From Trichormus sp. NMC-1 (GTDB lineage: Bacteria; Cyanobacteriota; Cyanobacteriia; Cyanobacteriales; Nostocaceae): DNA of 64,000 bases. The stretch covers positions 403,743-467,742 of the forward strand of contig NZ_LZQD01000004.1 of assembly GCF_001858025.1 (NCBI RefSeq), in the 5' to 3' direction. Positions 1 through 9,368 of this stretch are shown here, one piece after another; position 1 is the first letter of the stretch, and every line of letters starts with the position of its first letter. The position numbers were made by a program, and so were the translations under genes. The notes below the pieces were generated by a model, which saw only the letters and a list, made by a program, of their open reading frames with translations, did not search any database and was not told where the DNA came from.

Positions 1-177
1 TCTGCTTTACGAGAAGTGATTTTACGCGGAGTTCTCGAAATTCCTCGTGACCAAATTTTTGGAATTTCTGTATTTTTATTAGTTTTAGCAGCGATTTTTA
101 TCGCTTTACCTTGGATGTCTGGCATTTTGGAAAAAGTCAAAATCAGCAATCACGAAACCGTAGAACCAGAAGCATAA
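1..177 (+). CDS. C-terminal end of a membrane transporter (probably DHA2/EmrB-type MFS), cut by window edge
   Basis: An open frame enters from the left edge and stops with TAA at 175-177, giving 58 residues. It contains one strongly hydrophobic stretch (IFGISVFLLVLAAIFIALPW) followed by a short charged tail ending ETVEPEA. This resembles the last transmembrane helix and cytoplasmic tail of DHA2-type major facilitator drug exporters. That placement rests on the overall pattern only, because the diagnostic motifs lie outside the window. It converges on modA, and an inverted repeat at 204-254 lies between them. Confidence 0.55.
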   Translation, partial: SALREVILRGVLEIPRDQIFGISVFLLVLAAIFIALPWMSGILEKVKISNHETVEPEA

Positions 178-203
178 TTATAAGTAGTTTAGATTTGAGT
201 AAT

Positions 204-254
204 TGTAGAGACGTTACTCTTCGGAAAGCTGCCGCTATATAAAACGTCTCTACA
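204..254. repeat. Inverted repeat with TGTAGAGACGTT arms between convergent genes
   Basis: The arm TGTAGAGACGTT (204-215) is matched by its reverse complement AACGTCTCTACA (243-254), with a 27-base spacer. The same arm motif recurs at 48210-48250, so this is an interspersed family. It sits between two convergent genes, where its stem-loop could act as a bidirectional terminator; that role is inferred. Confidence 0.75.
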
Positions 255-294
255 TTGTTGGCATCTTTATAGATGTAGTCTAAGTAGAAAATTA

Positions 295-1122
295 TTAAGG
301 TAGAATAAAACCGTATTTTTTTAATACGATTTTTGCTTCATCACTAAATAAAAATTGAGCAAATTCCTTAGCAGCATTAACATTTTTACTGCGTTTGACG
401 ACTGCTAATGGATAAATAATTGGCGAGTGATATTTTTCATCGGCTGCAACTACAACTTTAACCTTATTGGAGATTTTGGCATCAGTTTTATAAACTAAGC
501 CAGCATCAGCATTACCACTTTCTACAGATGCTAAAACTTGACGCACATTATTAGCAAAAACTAGTTTTTGTTTTACCTGGTTCCAAATTTTTAACTTTTC
601 TAATACTTGTTGAGCATATTGCCCAGCGGGTACGCTTCGAGGTTCACCAATCGCAATTTTTTTGATTTTTTCATCTCTAAGGTTGTAAAAACTAGAGACA
701 CCAAAAACATTTTTAGGTACAACTAAAACTAGGCGGTTTTTCGCAATGATATTACGAGTAGCGGGAAGCAAATATCCTTTTTGTTCTAAAGAGTCCATTT
801 GCTTTTTGGCCGCAGAGATAAATATATCCACCGGCGCACCTTGCTCAATTTGCTGCTGCAATGCACCAGAAGAACCAAAATTATAACTAATATTGACGTT
901 TGCTTTACTTTGTTGGTAAAGGGGCTTAATTTCTTCCAGTACCTCTTTTAAACTGGCAGCAGCTGAAATAAGTAAGTTGGTATTTGACTGTGCTACTACA
1001 GCAGAAGGTGTCAAGCTTGGTAAGCCAATTGCGAGTAGCAAAGTGGCTAACGCTGTCATAATTAATACTAAAATCCGTCTTCTTTTTACTGTTAAACTGC
1101 TATTAGAGTAATTTTTATTCAT
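295..1122 (-). CDS. modA: Molybdate ABC transporter substrate-binding protein ModA
   Basis: This 275-residue periplasmic protein would capture molybdate (or tungstate) for the ModBC importer and so supply molybdenum-cofactor or nitrogenase enzymes. A basic N-terminus and hydrophobic segment at about residues 15-45, ending near VVAQ, form an export signal. The mature protein opens with the family motif LLISAAASLKEVL, then SYNFGSSGALQQQIEQGAP and DIFISAAKKQMDSL, which are ModA oxyanion-pocket and hinge signatures. No modB or modC is adjacent, so the permease and ATPase must be encoded elsewhere. Palindromes near 1171-1189 and 1268-1282 upstream are candidate operators. Confidence 0.93.
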   Translation of the reverse strand: MNKNYSNSSLTVKRRRILVLIMTALATLLLAIGLPSLTPSAVVAQSNTNLLISAAASLKEVLEEIKPLYQQSKANVNISYNFGSSGALQQQIEQGAPVDIFISAAKKQMDSLEQKGYLLPATRNIIAKNRLVLVVPKNVFGVSSFYNLRDEKIKKIAIGEPRSVPAGQYAQQVLEKLKIWNQVKQKLVFANNVRQVLASVESGNADAGLVYKTDAKISNKVKVVVAADEKYHSPIIYPLAVVKRSKNVNAAKEFAQFLFSDEAKIVLKKYGFILP

Positions 1123-1170
1123 GAAATTGGCACTCGGTATACTTTTACCATACCAAGATTATCATTATAT

Positions 1171-1189
1171 TTACCAATATAACTGGTAA
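1171..1189. promoter_or_regulatory. Candidate operator palindrome upstream of modA
   Basis: TTACCA (1171-1176) and TGGTAA (1184-1189) form an inverted repeat 49 bases upstream of the modA start. A related palindrome, ACCAATTAAATTGGT, lies at 1268-1282. Two similar dyads about 97 bases apart upstream of one gene suggest a dimeric regulator, but the protein is not identified. Confidence 0.35.
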
Positions 1190-1386
1190 ATCGGTCTTCA
1201 TATCTAAATAATTCTAATTAGAATTGTATCTTATATTACTTTTTTAAGATAAAGCTAGAGCATACTTACCAATTAAATTGGTGATTGTGCGTGCTGCTCT
1301 AAAATCCTATTTGGGAAAAGAGCTTTAAATACAGATGATGTGGTTAAGAAGGAAGATTTAGAAACTCTGCAACAGGAGTTTGCGGA

Positions 1387-1418
1387 TGAATTGTTAGTAC
1401 TGCAGTACTAACAATTCA
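1387..1418. repeat. Perfect 32-bp palindrome
   Basis: The half site from 1387 (TGAATTGTTAGTACTG) is followed directly by its exact reverse complement, with no spacer. It could extrude as a cruciform or bind a dimeric protein. It is not a terminator in form, because neither side carries a T-run. No other copy was seen in the window. Confidence 0.85.
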
Positions 1419-1644
1419 ACAATTCTCTAGTACTACTAAGTTAAATGGGGAAGCTATTTTCCAGTTTTGGGGGTGTGTTTGGTGGATACATTGAAAGTAG
1501 ATACTACCTCGATGCATTCAAAATTGCAATCATCCCAATTTGAAAAATAATAGCGGTAGTTAGTCTTAACCAAGAAAGTACGGCATCATTTTGTTGATTA
1601 TTGGTGCGTTACCACAAGCCTAACGCACCCTACAAATTGGCAGC

Positions 1645-2286
1645 TTATTCAAACTTAGTTTCCTGAGTCTGTGCATCAATAACTGCACTCCAATCATCAT
1701 TCTTCACTGCAATTATACTTGTATCCACCCTTTCTGCTTCTTTCAAAAGGGTTGTATCCGCCATTGCTTTTCGCAACTTTAGCTTTTTCTCCTCATAAGC
1801 TTGGCGTTCAGTGTCTGACATCACAGCTTTAGCAACTTCGCCCACCGTACTCGCCCACATTCCCCCCTCACCGGCATTACCGCTGGGAACAGTCTCCAGT
1901 TCTGCTATCCAAGCATCGCGTAAATCTTCCATTTCTTGACGCTTGGGAAATTTGAAAGGTTGCACGCGGACAAAAGCACATTTTTGAGCGCCATTTTGAG
2001 TAACATGGCCGTTCAGCGAAAGCAACACATTGCGAGAATAACCAATGTACTGTGTACAAAGTTCAGAATCCAATACTGCATACACACCTGCAATCTTGGC
2101 ATTAGTGGCAACTGCTCGCCAAGCCTCTAGAGGAATAATTTCCGTCCCATCATTTGCCACCTGTGGAGTTATACTCACTTCAGTGGCAATGTGTTCATCC
2201 TCAGAACTATACAAAAAGTTATGCAGTCCTTGGTGAGCGACAGGTACATTTTGATGTTCAATTGAGAGATTATTTTCAGTTGTCAT
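1645..2286 (-). CDS. GIY-YIG nuclease-family protein
   Basis: A 213-residue soluble protein. The central segment has GVYAVLDSELCTQYIGYSRNV at about residues 67-87, which matches the GIY...YIG signature of this nuclease fold. It is followed by a cyanobacterial-type stretch about AFVRVQPFKFPKRQEMEDLR. The C-terminal third is charged and probably helical. Family members in cyanobacteria are widespread, usually single-domain and of unknown substrate, so a DNA-cleaving role is only inferred from the fold. It is transcribed alone, towards modA, with more than 500 bases between them. Confidence 0.8.
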   Translation of the reverse strand: MTTENNLSIEHQNVPVAHQGLHNFLYSSEDEHIATEVSITPQVANDGTEIIPLEAWRAVATNAKIAGVYAVLDSELCTQYIGYSRNVLLSLNGHVTQNGAQKCAFVRVQPFKFPKRQEMEDLRDAWIAELETVPSGNAGEGGMWASTVGEVAKAVMSDTERQAYEEKKLKLRKAMADTTLLKEAERVDTSIIAVKNDDWSAVIDAQTQETKFE

Positions 2287-2429
2287 GACAGTTATTGTTT
2301 GAACTATTCATTGAGAATAATATATAGCGTTTATCGGTTGAGTAAGATACAATCACCCCACCCCCAACCCCCTCCCCGCTTGCGAGGAGAGGGCTATAAT
2401 GTACCTCATGTGATTAGGAAACGCTATAT
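2287..2429. repeat. Intergenic stretch with C-rich/G-rich interspersed repeat
   Basis: A C-rich block at about 2353-2394 (CACCCCCAACCCCC followed by a GAGGAGAGGG arm) resembles blocks at about 13100-13147 and 38100-38187. All three pair a pyrimidine-rich arm with a purine-rich one, a common dispersed element in Nostocales intergenes. It lies between the divergent GIY-YIG gene and the ABC permease gene. Confidence 0.5.
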
Positions 2430-3359
2430 ATGAATCAATTAACACCCAAAAATTGGATTTGTATTCAACAACGATTAACGCCTTATTTATTTTTACTACC
2501 CGCCTTAGTTATCTTAGGGTTAACCGTCTTTTATCCAGCAATGCAGGCATTTTACCTCAGTTTTACAAGCTACGAAGATATTGGCGAAGCACCTAAATGG
2601 ATCGGTTTTGCTAATTTCTTACGTTTGTGGAAAGATGTGGTTTTTTGGAAAACCTTAGAAAACACATTTCTCTATCTTGTTGGCGTTGTCCCAATTTTAG
2701 TAATTGCTCCTTTAATGTTGGCGATTTTGGTAAATCAAAAATTGCGGGGAATGAATTGGTTTAGAACTGCATATTACACCCCAGTTGTAATTTCAATGGT
2801 AGTCGCTGGGATAGCTTGGAAATGGTTGTATGCAGAAAATGGGTTACTAAATCAATTTTTCCAAACTTTAGGGATATTTCCTGAAGGAATTCCCTGGTTA
2901 ACTAGCCCCGCAAAAATATTAGGAATTATACCAATTTCTCTGGCCAGTGTGATGGCTGTAACTATTTGGAAAGGTTTAGGCTATTACATGGTGATTTATT
3001 TAGCTGGATTACAATCAATTCCTATTGATGTTTATGAAGCTGCTGCAATAGATGGTTCTGATGGTATTCGTAAACATTGGGATATTACTATACCTTTAAT
3101 GCAGCCTTATTTAGCTTTAGTTGCGGTAATTTCTTCAATTTCGGCTACGAAGGTTTTTGAAGAAGTTTATATTATGACTGGAGGTGGACCACTCAATAGT
3201 TCTAAGACAATTGTTTATTATTTGTATGAACAAGCATTTAGTAATTTAGAAATTAGCTATGCTTGTACTATTGGCTTGGTGCTATTTTTAATAATTTTGA
3301 GCTTATCAGTTTTGCGATTAGTTATCGATCAGCAAGATAGTAATAATCTAGGCGTGTAA
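2430..3359 (+). CDS. Sugar ABC transporter permease (MalF/UgpA type)
   Basis: A 309-residue integral membrane protein with about six predicted helices. It would form one half of the membrane pore of a carbohydrate ABC importer. The EAA-loop signature that docks on the ATPase is clear: EAAAIDGSDGIRKHWDITIP. The opening (LTPYLFLLPALVILGLTVFYP) is typical of MalF/UgpA-type subunits. No partner permease, binding protein or ATPase is adjacent; this orphan arrangement is common in cyanobacteria, where components are scattered. The substrate cannot be told from the permease alone. Confidence 0.9.
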   Translation: MNQLTPKNWICIQQRLTPYLFLLPALVILGLTVFYPAMQAFYLSFTSYEDIGEAPKWIGFANFLRLWKDVVFWKTLENTFLYLVGVVPILVIAPLMLAILVNQKLRGMNWFRTAYYTPVVISMVVAGIAWKWLYAENGLLNQFFQTLGIFPEGIPWLTSPAKILGIIPISLASVMAVTIWKGLGYYMVIYLAGLQSIPIDVYEAAAIDGSDGIRKHWDITIPLMQPYLALVAVISSISATKVFEEVYIMTGGGPLNSSKTIVYYLYEQAFSNLEISYACTIGLVLFLIILSLSVLRLVIDQQDSNNLGV

Positions 3360-3435
3360 ATTGACGAAGATTTGCATATAAATTAGAAATAATATATAAT
3401 TAAAAATGCCACAATATCAATACTGACTGCTAATC

Positions 3436-3825
3436 ATGAAAAAGTTAATTTCCTCTTTGGCTATCTTGGGAATCGCTACTAACTTATTAGTGTCTGATCA
3501 AAGTATTGCCCAATCATCTAAGATTGAAGAATTCACGGCTGTAGGTAATGAACCATTTTGGAATGTTACTGTTACTAAACGAGGAATTGTCTATAATGCA
3601 CTAGGAGAAAAACAACAAAGATTTCCTTATACTGCACCATTATCAGCCCAAGCAAGATCTATAGATAAAGTGCGAGTATATCAACTTAAGGGCAAAGCAA
3701 AAAATCTCTTAATTTTGAATAAAGTGAACAATTGTAATGATACAATGTCGGATAAAAAATATCCATATTCAGCTGTTTTAATTATGGGTAATAGAGTTTT
3801 TGACGGTTGTGCTGGGAAAAAATAA
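3436..3825 (+). CDS. Small secreted protein of the COG3650-like type
   Basis: A 129-residue protein with an N-terminal signal sequence (MKKLISSLAILGIATNLLVS, processing likely near SIAQS). The mature part holds the family-like FTAVGNEPFWNVTV motif, and a conserved-looking pair of cysteines (CNDTMSD and DGCAG) that could form a disulfide. Similar proteins are annotated as COG3650 or META-like periplasmic proteins with no known biochemical role. It follows the ABC permease by 76 bases on the same strand, but a functional link is not evident. Confidence 0.65.
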   Translation: MKKLISSLAILGIATNLLVSDQSIAQSSKIEEFTAVGNEPFWNVTVTKRGIVYNALGEKQQRFPYTAPLSAQARSIDKVRVYQLKGKAKNLLILNKVNNCNDTMSDKKYPYSAVLIMGNRVFDGCAGKK

Positions 3826-3917
3826 TCCAGCAGCAATCTAGCGATTCCTATTCTACTCCCTTCCAAATTACGAATTACGTATCCCTAGCGGGACCGTAGG
3901 CACTATTACGAATTATT

Positions 3918-6900
3918 TTAAAATCTCCTTTCAAACTCAATTACTGCGCGACTATCATCAGTTAAATTTGTAGAAGCACGCAAACGAATTTCATCATTTA
4001 TCCTATAATTAACACCCCATTGAAAGGGATCACTCGCTGTCAAAATCTTAATGCTAGAGAAGGAAAATTTACTAGAAATATCTACTCCTGCTTCTAATGC
4101 TAATTCTAAACTAGAGCTACTTTTACCCGCTTCAGGTTTATCAGAAATAATAGTAGGAAATAACCGCAGTTCACTTAAACCAAAAGCATCACCAATCTGG
4201 TTAAATGTACTTTGAAAGTTATTGAACACAGCAGAACCTGCTATATTAATTAGACCCAATGTACTGTCACCACGTCCTTGGGTATCTACAAACCCACCCC
4301 CTAACAAAGTGACAATTTCTGTTTCTGAGCGTGTGGGACTGCTTTTCAGTTCCAAATTGTCATTAAGCTGACTTGCAGGGCCTTTGACAGTTGCTTCGAC
4401 ACGAACTGTTTCTAATGCTGCTAATCCTGTAGAACTTTGTCTATTGATATCACTGCTCTGAATTACATCTAATATCTTAGCAAATAGCTGAATATCTAAG
4501 TCAGGGTCACGAGGTTTAGTGCTTGAACTTCTAAAAGTGGCTGTATGTTGATAGTTACGAGCCAAATTAAATTGGGTAGTAAATAAATTTACCCCGCCTT
4601 TAGTTAATTTGATAGTTCCTTCCGGTATAGGATCACTTAAGGAACCATTCACAATTAAATCACCAGATGCTAGAAAATTAAACACAGGTGGACGAGCAAT
4701 TTGAATATTTTTACCCAGCTTAATTGCTAAATCATTCAATTTTGTAATTCCACTGCCAGCCGATGTTATATTTTGTTGGTTTACTGTAGAGTTTGATGCA
4801 TTAGAACTAGTTTTAGATGTATCCGAGCTACTAAATTCTGTTAATAATACTTGACCATTAGATAATTGGATATTACCACCTATTCCTGGTTCGAGTACGG
4901 AACCAGTAATCTGTAAATTCCCACTCGCACCACCTTGATATAATCCTTTGAGATTCAAGGTTAATTGTTCCAGGTTAACGGTGAGAGGATTGTTTATTTG
5001 AATGTCTCGACTGTTAAAAATGGGTATTTCCCCTGCGGCTTCTACTTTACCATTACTAAACTGACCTTGAAGATTTTCTACTAATACTTTGTCAAAATCA
5101 AATTCTGCCTTTCCATAAACATTTGTGAGTTTCCCTGGTAATGCTTGAGCAGTAAAAGTAGCATTGTTGAGAGAGGCTATTCCTTTAACTAAGGGTTGTT
5201 GTCTTGTCCCCCGGACAGCCAAGTCTACTTCTCCTTCACCATTTTCAAAGACTATTTGGTTATTTAATAGATTTAATAATGCCAAACCTTCATTTTTTAC
5301 TTTCACGTCTAGACTGATTTGATTTCCGTCTGGTTCTACAGATGCAAAAGGTAATTTGTAAGGAATATTGCCAGTAATATTTACAGGTTCGGGACTAGCT
5401 GCTAAGACTTTACTACCAAAGTTCAAGCGGCCATTAGCATAACTAAAACTGGCGGTAGCTGATTCAACTTTTTTCTGATTGAGTGTTCCCTCTGTGATTT
5501 CTAATTCCCCTCTGGCTTGAGGATTAGCTATACTTCCGGCTAAAGCAGCAGTACCGTTGAGATTACCTGTAATTCCTACTGGCAACTTAACAAAGTTATT
5601 TAATATCTGGATCGGAAAATTATTGACTCGCAATTGGCCAGATTGTTCTTCACCACCTATGTTACCAGTGAAGGCAATTAGCCTTTGTTCAGATTGGATG
5701 CGTAAAGGTTGTAAACGCAAAACTCCTTTTTCAAAACCGCCTTGAGCAATTACTGTTTCGGCACGATAGAAACGGCTGGGTTCTGTTTCTCTACCCCAAA
5801 CAAAGTTTTGTCCTTGTATGTTAAACTCTACTGCCAGTCCATTAGCTGTGGCAGTATTGAGGGCAATATCTCCGTTAAAAGTTCCTTTTAAATCTGTTAA
5901 ATCTGGTATTGGTTTGGCATCTAGCCGCGTTTGTTCTTGTGCTGCTAGGAGTGCATCAATTTCTGATAGACGGTGGATTTGATTCAATAAAGACTGATTG
6001 GATAAGCCTTGGGGATTTGTAGTTAAATCTGCGGATGTACCGTAGGTTGGTGCTGCTAAACCTCGTTGTAGGTCTTGGATTTCAAATATCTGTGCTACTG
6101 TCAGCACATCTTGAATATTGCCTTGGTTGATGTTAATTTTGGCTTGCAGTTGGGGAACGTTGTTGGTTTGTTTAACAGACGCATCAAAAGTATATCTGCT
6201 TTGAGCTTTAATAAATTCACTATTTCTGAGGTTGGCTGTTCCTTGGTTGTAGCTAAACTGAGTTGTGAAGCGATCGCCCTTAATTCTACCAATTTGCGGT
6301 TGTGCGATCGCTATATTTCCTCTAGCCGCCAATGTTTTTTGATTAACCTCCAAATCTCCAGTTAACAACCCAGCCAATGCTGCATTACCCAAAGTAGTTG
6401 TCCCAGGTAAACGCACATTTAAGGCTTGTAAAGGGAAATTTCCGACTTTAACCGCCCAATTATCTCCTGTCGCTTGACCTGTGGCTAATGCTTCTCTCCA
6501 TTTTATGGCGAAGTTATTAGGACTATTGTTGCTGTTAAGATTAAAAGCTAAACGATCTCTTGTCCCCGCTACATCCAAATTTAACCCCTGCCCTGAGAAT
6601 AAATTGACTTTACCAGTTAACAGTGGCTCAAAAGCAAATTTCTCTACTGCCAAATTTCTTAAACCCAGCACACCAACGACATTAGGTGCTGTCAATTTCC
6701 CAGTCACCTGTCCCCTAAAATCTACTTTCCCGGCAACATTTATAGAATTAGGCAACTTTAATGGTAGTTGTTGCAGATCAAAATTTTGGGCTTGGACATT
6801 GAGATTTAATTGCGTAATTTCCGGTATACCAGGTTGTTGAGCATTGGCTAAAATATAACCACTGGCATTCAAATTCGGAGTTCTGGCCTGGGGAATCGTG

Positions 6901-9368
6901 AGTTGCTGACCATTCCAACCGATAGCTGCGTTGAGAGGTGAATTAATCGCACCAATACCTTGACTAAACTGTACCTGACCCGCAGCACGCACATCAGCTA
7001 ATTTAGCAGATCCCAAAATACCAGCCACTTGCAACTGACCGGCAAATTGACCTTGCAACTGTTTATTCAAGCGATTTAATTGCACACCCAAACCAGTAAC
7101 TACAGCTTGGTAACGACTATCAGCCACTTGGATATTAGAAGCTGTAACTGTTCCCCCTGCCAGATTTAGCCTTGCTTGACCGGTCGCTTGAATCGTTTGC
7201 GGTTGAAAAGATTCAACGGAACCAGCAACATTAAACTGACCGCCTAATATACCTTGTAATTGGGGTGCAACGGCTGGTAATGACTGCAAAGGGACATTTT
7301 TAACTTCAAGTTGTGTCTGATAGCGACCATTGCTAATTTGAATATTTTTAGCTGTAACTGTCCCATTCCCCACAGCTAGGCTACCTTCACCAACAGCACC
7401 TAAAGTCTTGAGGCTGAAATTTTCGGTATTACCTGCAATCGTGAATTTCCCTGCTATGGGGTTATTTAAAATTGCGGGAGACTGTTTTAATATTTGCCCT
7501 AAACGTACACCTCGGCCTATTAATTCGGCAATAAAGTTTTGGTCTTGCAATTGCAAACGAGAAATAGCTATTCTGCCTCCAGCAATGTCAACACCTGCAC
7601 CCTCTGGACGAATATTCGTAAGTTTAAATGGGGCTGAAGTTCCCGATAGTACTAAACGTCCGTTAAACTCTGCCTTTTCCAAAGAGATATTTTGCTGTTG
7701 CTCTTCTTTGATAAATGGTGTTAATTTCACCCCAGAGGCTTGAGTTACAGCTTGCCAACCTTGAGCATCGTAATTACCATAACCCCGCACTACTCCACCG
7801 CCAACATTAGCAGTTACATTACGGAAAGAAACAGTGCGGTCTGGATTGATAATAGTTTCACCAGTAGCGGTATATTTGGCTTGTGGAGCTTGCCATTTAA
7901 CTAAAGTTTGGACATTACTAGTTGCACCAGTGAGTGCGGCTGTAGCTGAGACATTGCCGATGGGGAATCCTGAAGTAATATTATAGAGTTTAGCGATCGC
8001 ATCCCCTGGAACATTTTTGGCAGTAAAATTAACATTCAGTTGTGGCGCTTTACCAAGTTGGATAGTTCCCCCACCCGTCACTTCACCTCCCAATGTAGAT
8101 TGACCTTGAATATTCTTGAGCGTAATGAGAGAGTCAAAAGTCGAAAGCTCAAACTTACTACTAACTTTCTGAAAATCAACTTTGTCAATTTGGGCAGTTT
8201 TCAGATTAGAAACAGTACCTAAAAGAACCGGTTTGGATATATCTCCAACTATCTGCAAATCTGCTTTGACTACCCCACTCACAGGGAAAGGTGACTTAAC
8301 CTTGAGAGTTTCTAGGGCTTTGGATACACTCACAGCATTTACACGCCCTTGCAACTGAAAGCCCTTTTCCCGGTCAATCACACCTGTAGCCACCAAGGGA
8401 ATTTGTCCGTAGTTGCTAACTACATTATGATCTAGCTGTATTGCCAATCCTTTAAAGCTGATATTTCCCTGAGTATTTTTAAACAGTTGGGGTACTTTTG
8501 GTATTTGCAGCGTCACATCTTGCAATGTCGCACTACCATCTAATAAAGTTGGCTTTTCTGGTATCAATTCGATCTGCAAATCACCATTAACCCGACCAGC
8601 TTGTAAAATCAGTGGTAACGGAATCAAACGAGTAATATCTGCGGCTAGTAATTCTTGCGTTTGTAGCTTTAACTTACCTTCTAAAGTTGCTTGAGCGCGG
8701 ATATTTCCCTGAAGGAAAATGCTGCCGCCGTTGTCTGGTTTTCCTGCTAAATCAAATTTAATCAGGCGGTTATTTTCCACAAGTTGGGAAGTTCCATTTA
8801 GTCCAGAAAATACTACAGAAGTTGAAGACTTGGCTCTTTTCCTCTTCTGTGGCAACAACACCAGCCTGCCATTACGGAAGCGTAGTTTATCCAAATCAGT
8901 TTTAATTATTCCGCTTTTGCCACCTGGGGCTATCTTAGTGGTAATCCAGCGACCTTGCTGATCCTGTTCAATATAAACATCTGGGTTAATTAATGTCACA
9001 TCTAATTTGAGGCGACGGTTAACAATTAATTGCCAAGGGTCAAAACTCGCTTCGACTGCTTCTATTGTAGCCCGATCTGAATCTGTGGGTGTAGGGGGAA
9101 TCTCGGAAGCGGCAAATCTTACCCCCATTAGAGAAAATTCTTTGAGTTGTCCAAGTTTAACTGGACGGTTGAGGGTAGAAGTCAGATTTTTCTCTGCCAA
9201 TGGTGCTAACTCTGTTTGCACAAAATCCCGCAACCGCCAAATACCGCCGATAATTCCCAGCAGCAACAATGCTCCTAAAGCAACGCCACCACGACTCAAT
9301 ATCATTAACCATATATGCTTACGCTTATGGATCGGGCTATAAGAATCTGGATTGGAGAAGTTAGACAT
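3918..9368 (-). CDS. tamB: TamB-like inner-membrane/periplasm bridge protein (DUF490)
   Basis: An 1816-residue protein with a single N-terminal membrane anchor at about residues 20-45 (SRGGVALGALLLLGIIGGIW). A very long periplasmic body of repetitive beta-strand segments, rich in G, N and Q (for example FRGQVTGKLTAPNVVGVLGL), follows. The C-terminal TamB domain has LLGGGFVDTQG and ends with aromatic FERRF. TamB-family proteins form elongated grooves spanning the periplasm and take part in outer-membrane protein assembly or lipid transport. The gene stands alone here. Many open frames on the opposite strand are shadows of it. Confidence 0.9.
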   Translation of the reverse strand: MSNFSNPDSYSPIHKRKHIWLMILSRGGVALGALLLLGIIGGIWRLRDFVQTELAPLAEKNLTSTLNRPVKLGQLKEFSLMGVRFAASEIPPTPTDSDRATIEAVEASFDPWQLIVNRRLKLDVTLINPDVYIEQDQQGRWITTKIAPGGKSGIIKTDLDKLRFRNGRLVLLPQKRKRAKSSTSVVFSGLNGTSQLVENNRLIKFDLAGKPDNGGSIFLQGNIRAQATLEGKLKLQTQELLAADITRLIPLPLILQAGRVNGDLQIELIPEKPTLLDGSATLQDVTLQIPKVPQLFKNTQGNISFKGLAIQLDHNVVSNYGQIPLVATGVIDREKGFQLQGRVNAVSVSKALETLKVKSPFPVSGVVKADLQIVGDISKPVLLGTVSNLKTAQIDKVDFQKVSSKFELSTFDSLITLKNIQGQSTLGGEVTGGGTIQLGKAPQLNVNFTAKNVPGDAIAKLYNITSGFPIGNVSATAALTGATSNVQTLVKWQAPQAKYTATGETIINPDRTVSFRNVTANVGGGVVRGYGNYDAQGWQAVTQASGVKLTPFIKEEQQQNISLEKAEFNGRLVLSGTSAPFKLTNIRPEGAGVDIAGGRIAISRLQLQDQNFIAELIGRGVRLGQILKQSPAILNNPIAGKFTIAGNTENFSLKTLGAVGEGSLAVGNGTVTAKNIQISNGRYQTQLEVKNVPLQSLPAVAPQLQGILGGQFNVAGSVESFQPQTIQATGQARLNLAGGTVTASNIQVADSRYQAVVTGLGVQLNRLNKQLQGQFAGQLQVAGILGSAKLADVRAAGQVQFSQGIGAINSPLNAAIGWNGQQLTIPQARTPNLNASGYILANAQQPGIPEITQLNLNVQAQNFDLQQLPLKLPNSINVAGKVDFRGQVTGKLTAPNVVGVLGLRNLAVEKFAFEPLLTGKVNLFSGQGLNLDVAGTRDRLAFNLNSNNSPNNFAIKWREALATGQATGDNWAVKVGNFPLQALNVRLPGTTTLGNAALAGLLTGDLEVNQKTLAARGNIAIAQPQIGRIKGDRFTTQFSYNQGTANLRNSEFIKAQSRYTFDASVKQTNNVPQLQAKININQGNIQDVLTVAQIFEIQDLQRGLAAPTYGTSADLTTNPQGLSNQSLLNQIHRLSEIDALLAAQEQTRLDAKPIPDLTDLKGTFNGDIALNTATANGLAVEFNIQGQNFVWGRETEPSRFYRAETVIAQGGFEKGVLRLQPLRIQSEQRLIAFTGNIGGEEQSGQLRVNNFPIQILNNFVKLPVGITGNLNGTAALAGSIANPQARGELEITEGTLNQKKVESATASFSYANGRLNFGSKVLAASPEPVNITGNIPYKLPFASVEPDGNQISLDVKVKNEGLALLNLLNNQIVFENGEGEVDLAVRGTRQQPLVKGIASLNNATFTAQALPGKLTNVYGKAEFDFDKVLVENLQGQFSNGKVEAAGEIPIFNSRDIQINNPLTVNLEQLTLNLKGLYQGGASGNLQITGSVLEPGIGGNIQLSNGQVLLTEFSSSDTSKTSSNASNSTVNQQNITSAGSGITKLNDLAIKLGKNIQIARPPVFNFLASGDLIVNGSLSDPIPEGTIKLTKGGVNLFTTQFNLARNYQHTATFRSSSTKPRDPDLDIQLFAKILDVIQSSDINRQSSTGLAALETVRVEATVKGPASQLNDNLELKSSPTRSETEIVTLLGGGFVDTQGRGDSTLGLINIAGSAVFNNFQSTFNQIGDAFGLSELRLFPTIISDKPEAGKSSSSLELALEAGVDISSKFSFSSIKILTASDPFQWGVNYRINDEIRLRASTNLTDDSRAVIEFERRF

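Larger units (their letters stand above)
1123..1644. other. Intergenic region with palindromes and a possible gene remnant
   Basis: These 522 bases contain the two modA-proximal dyads and, at 1387-1418, a perfect 32-base palindrome centred on CTGCAG. Positions about 1330-1409 read on + as an open stretch ending VVKKEDLETLQQEFADELL before a stop inside the palindrome. The stretch is protein-like, but no start or full domain is present, so it may be a decayed gene end. No complete gene was found. Confidence 0.5.

Noticed and set aside
5557-9342. Several + strand frames inside tamB
   Set aside because: Codon-shadow frames opposite a long, convincing gene, with no domain signatures.
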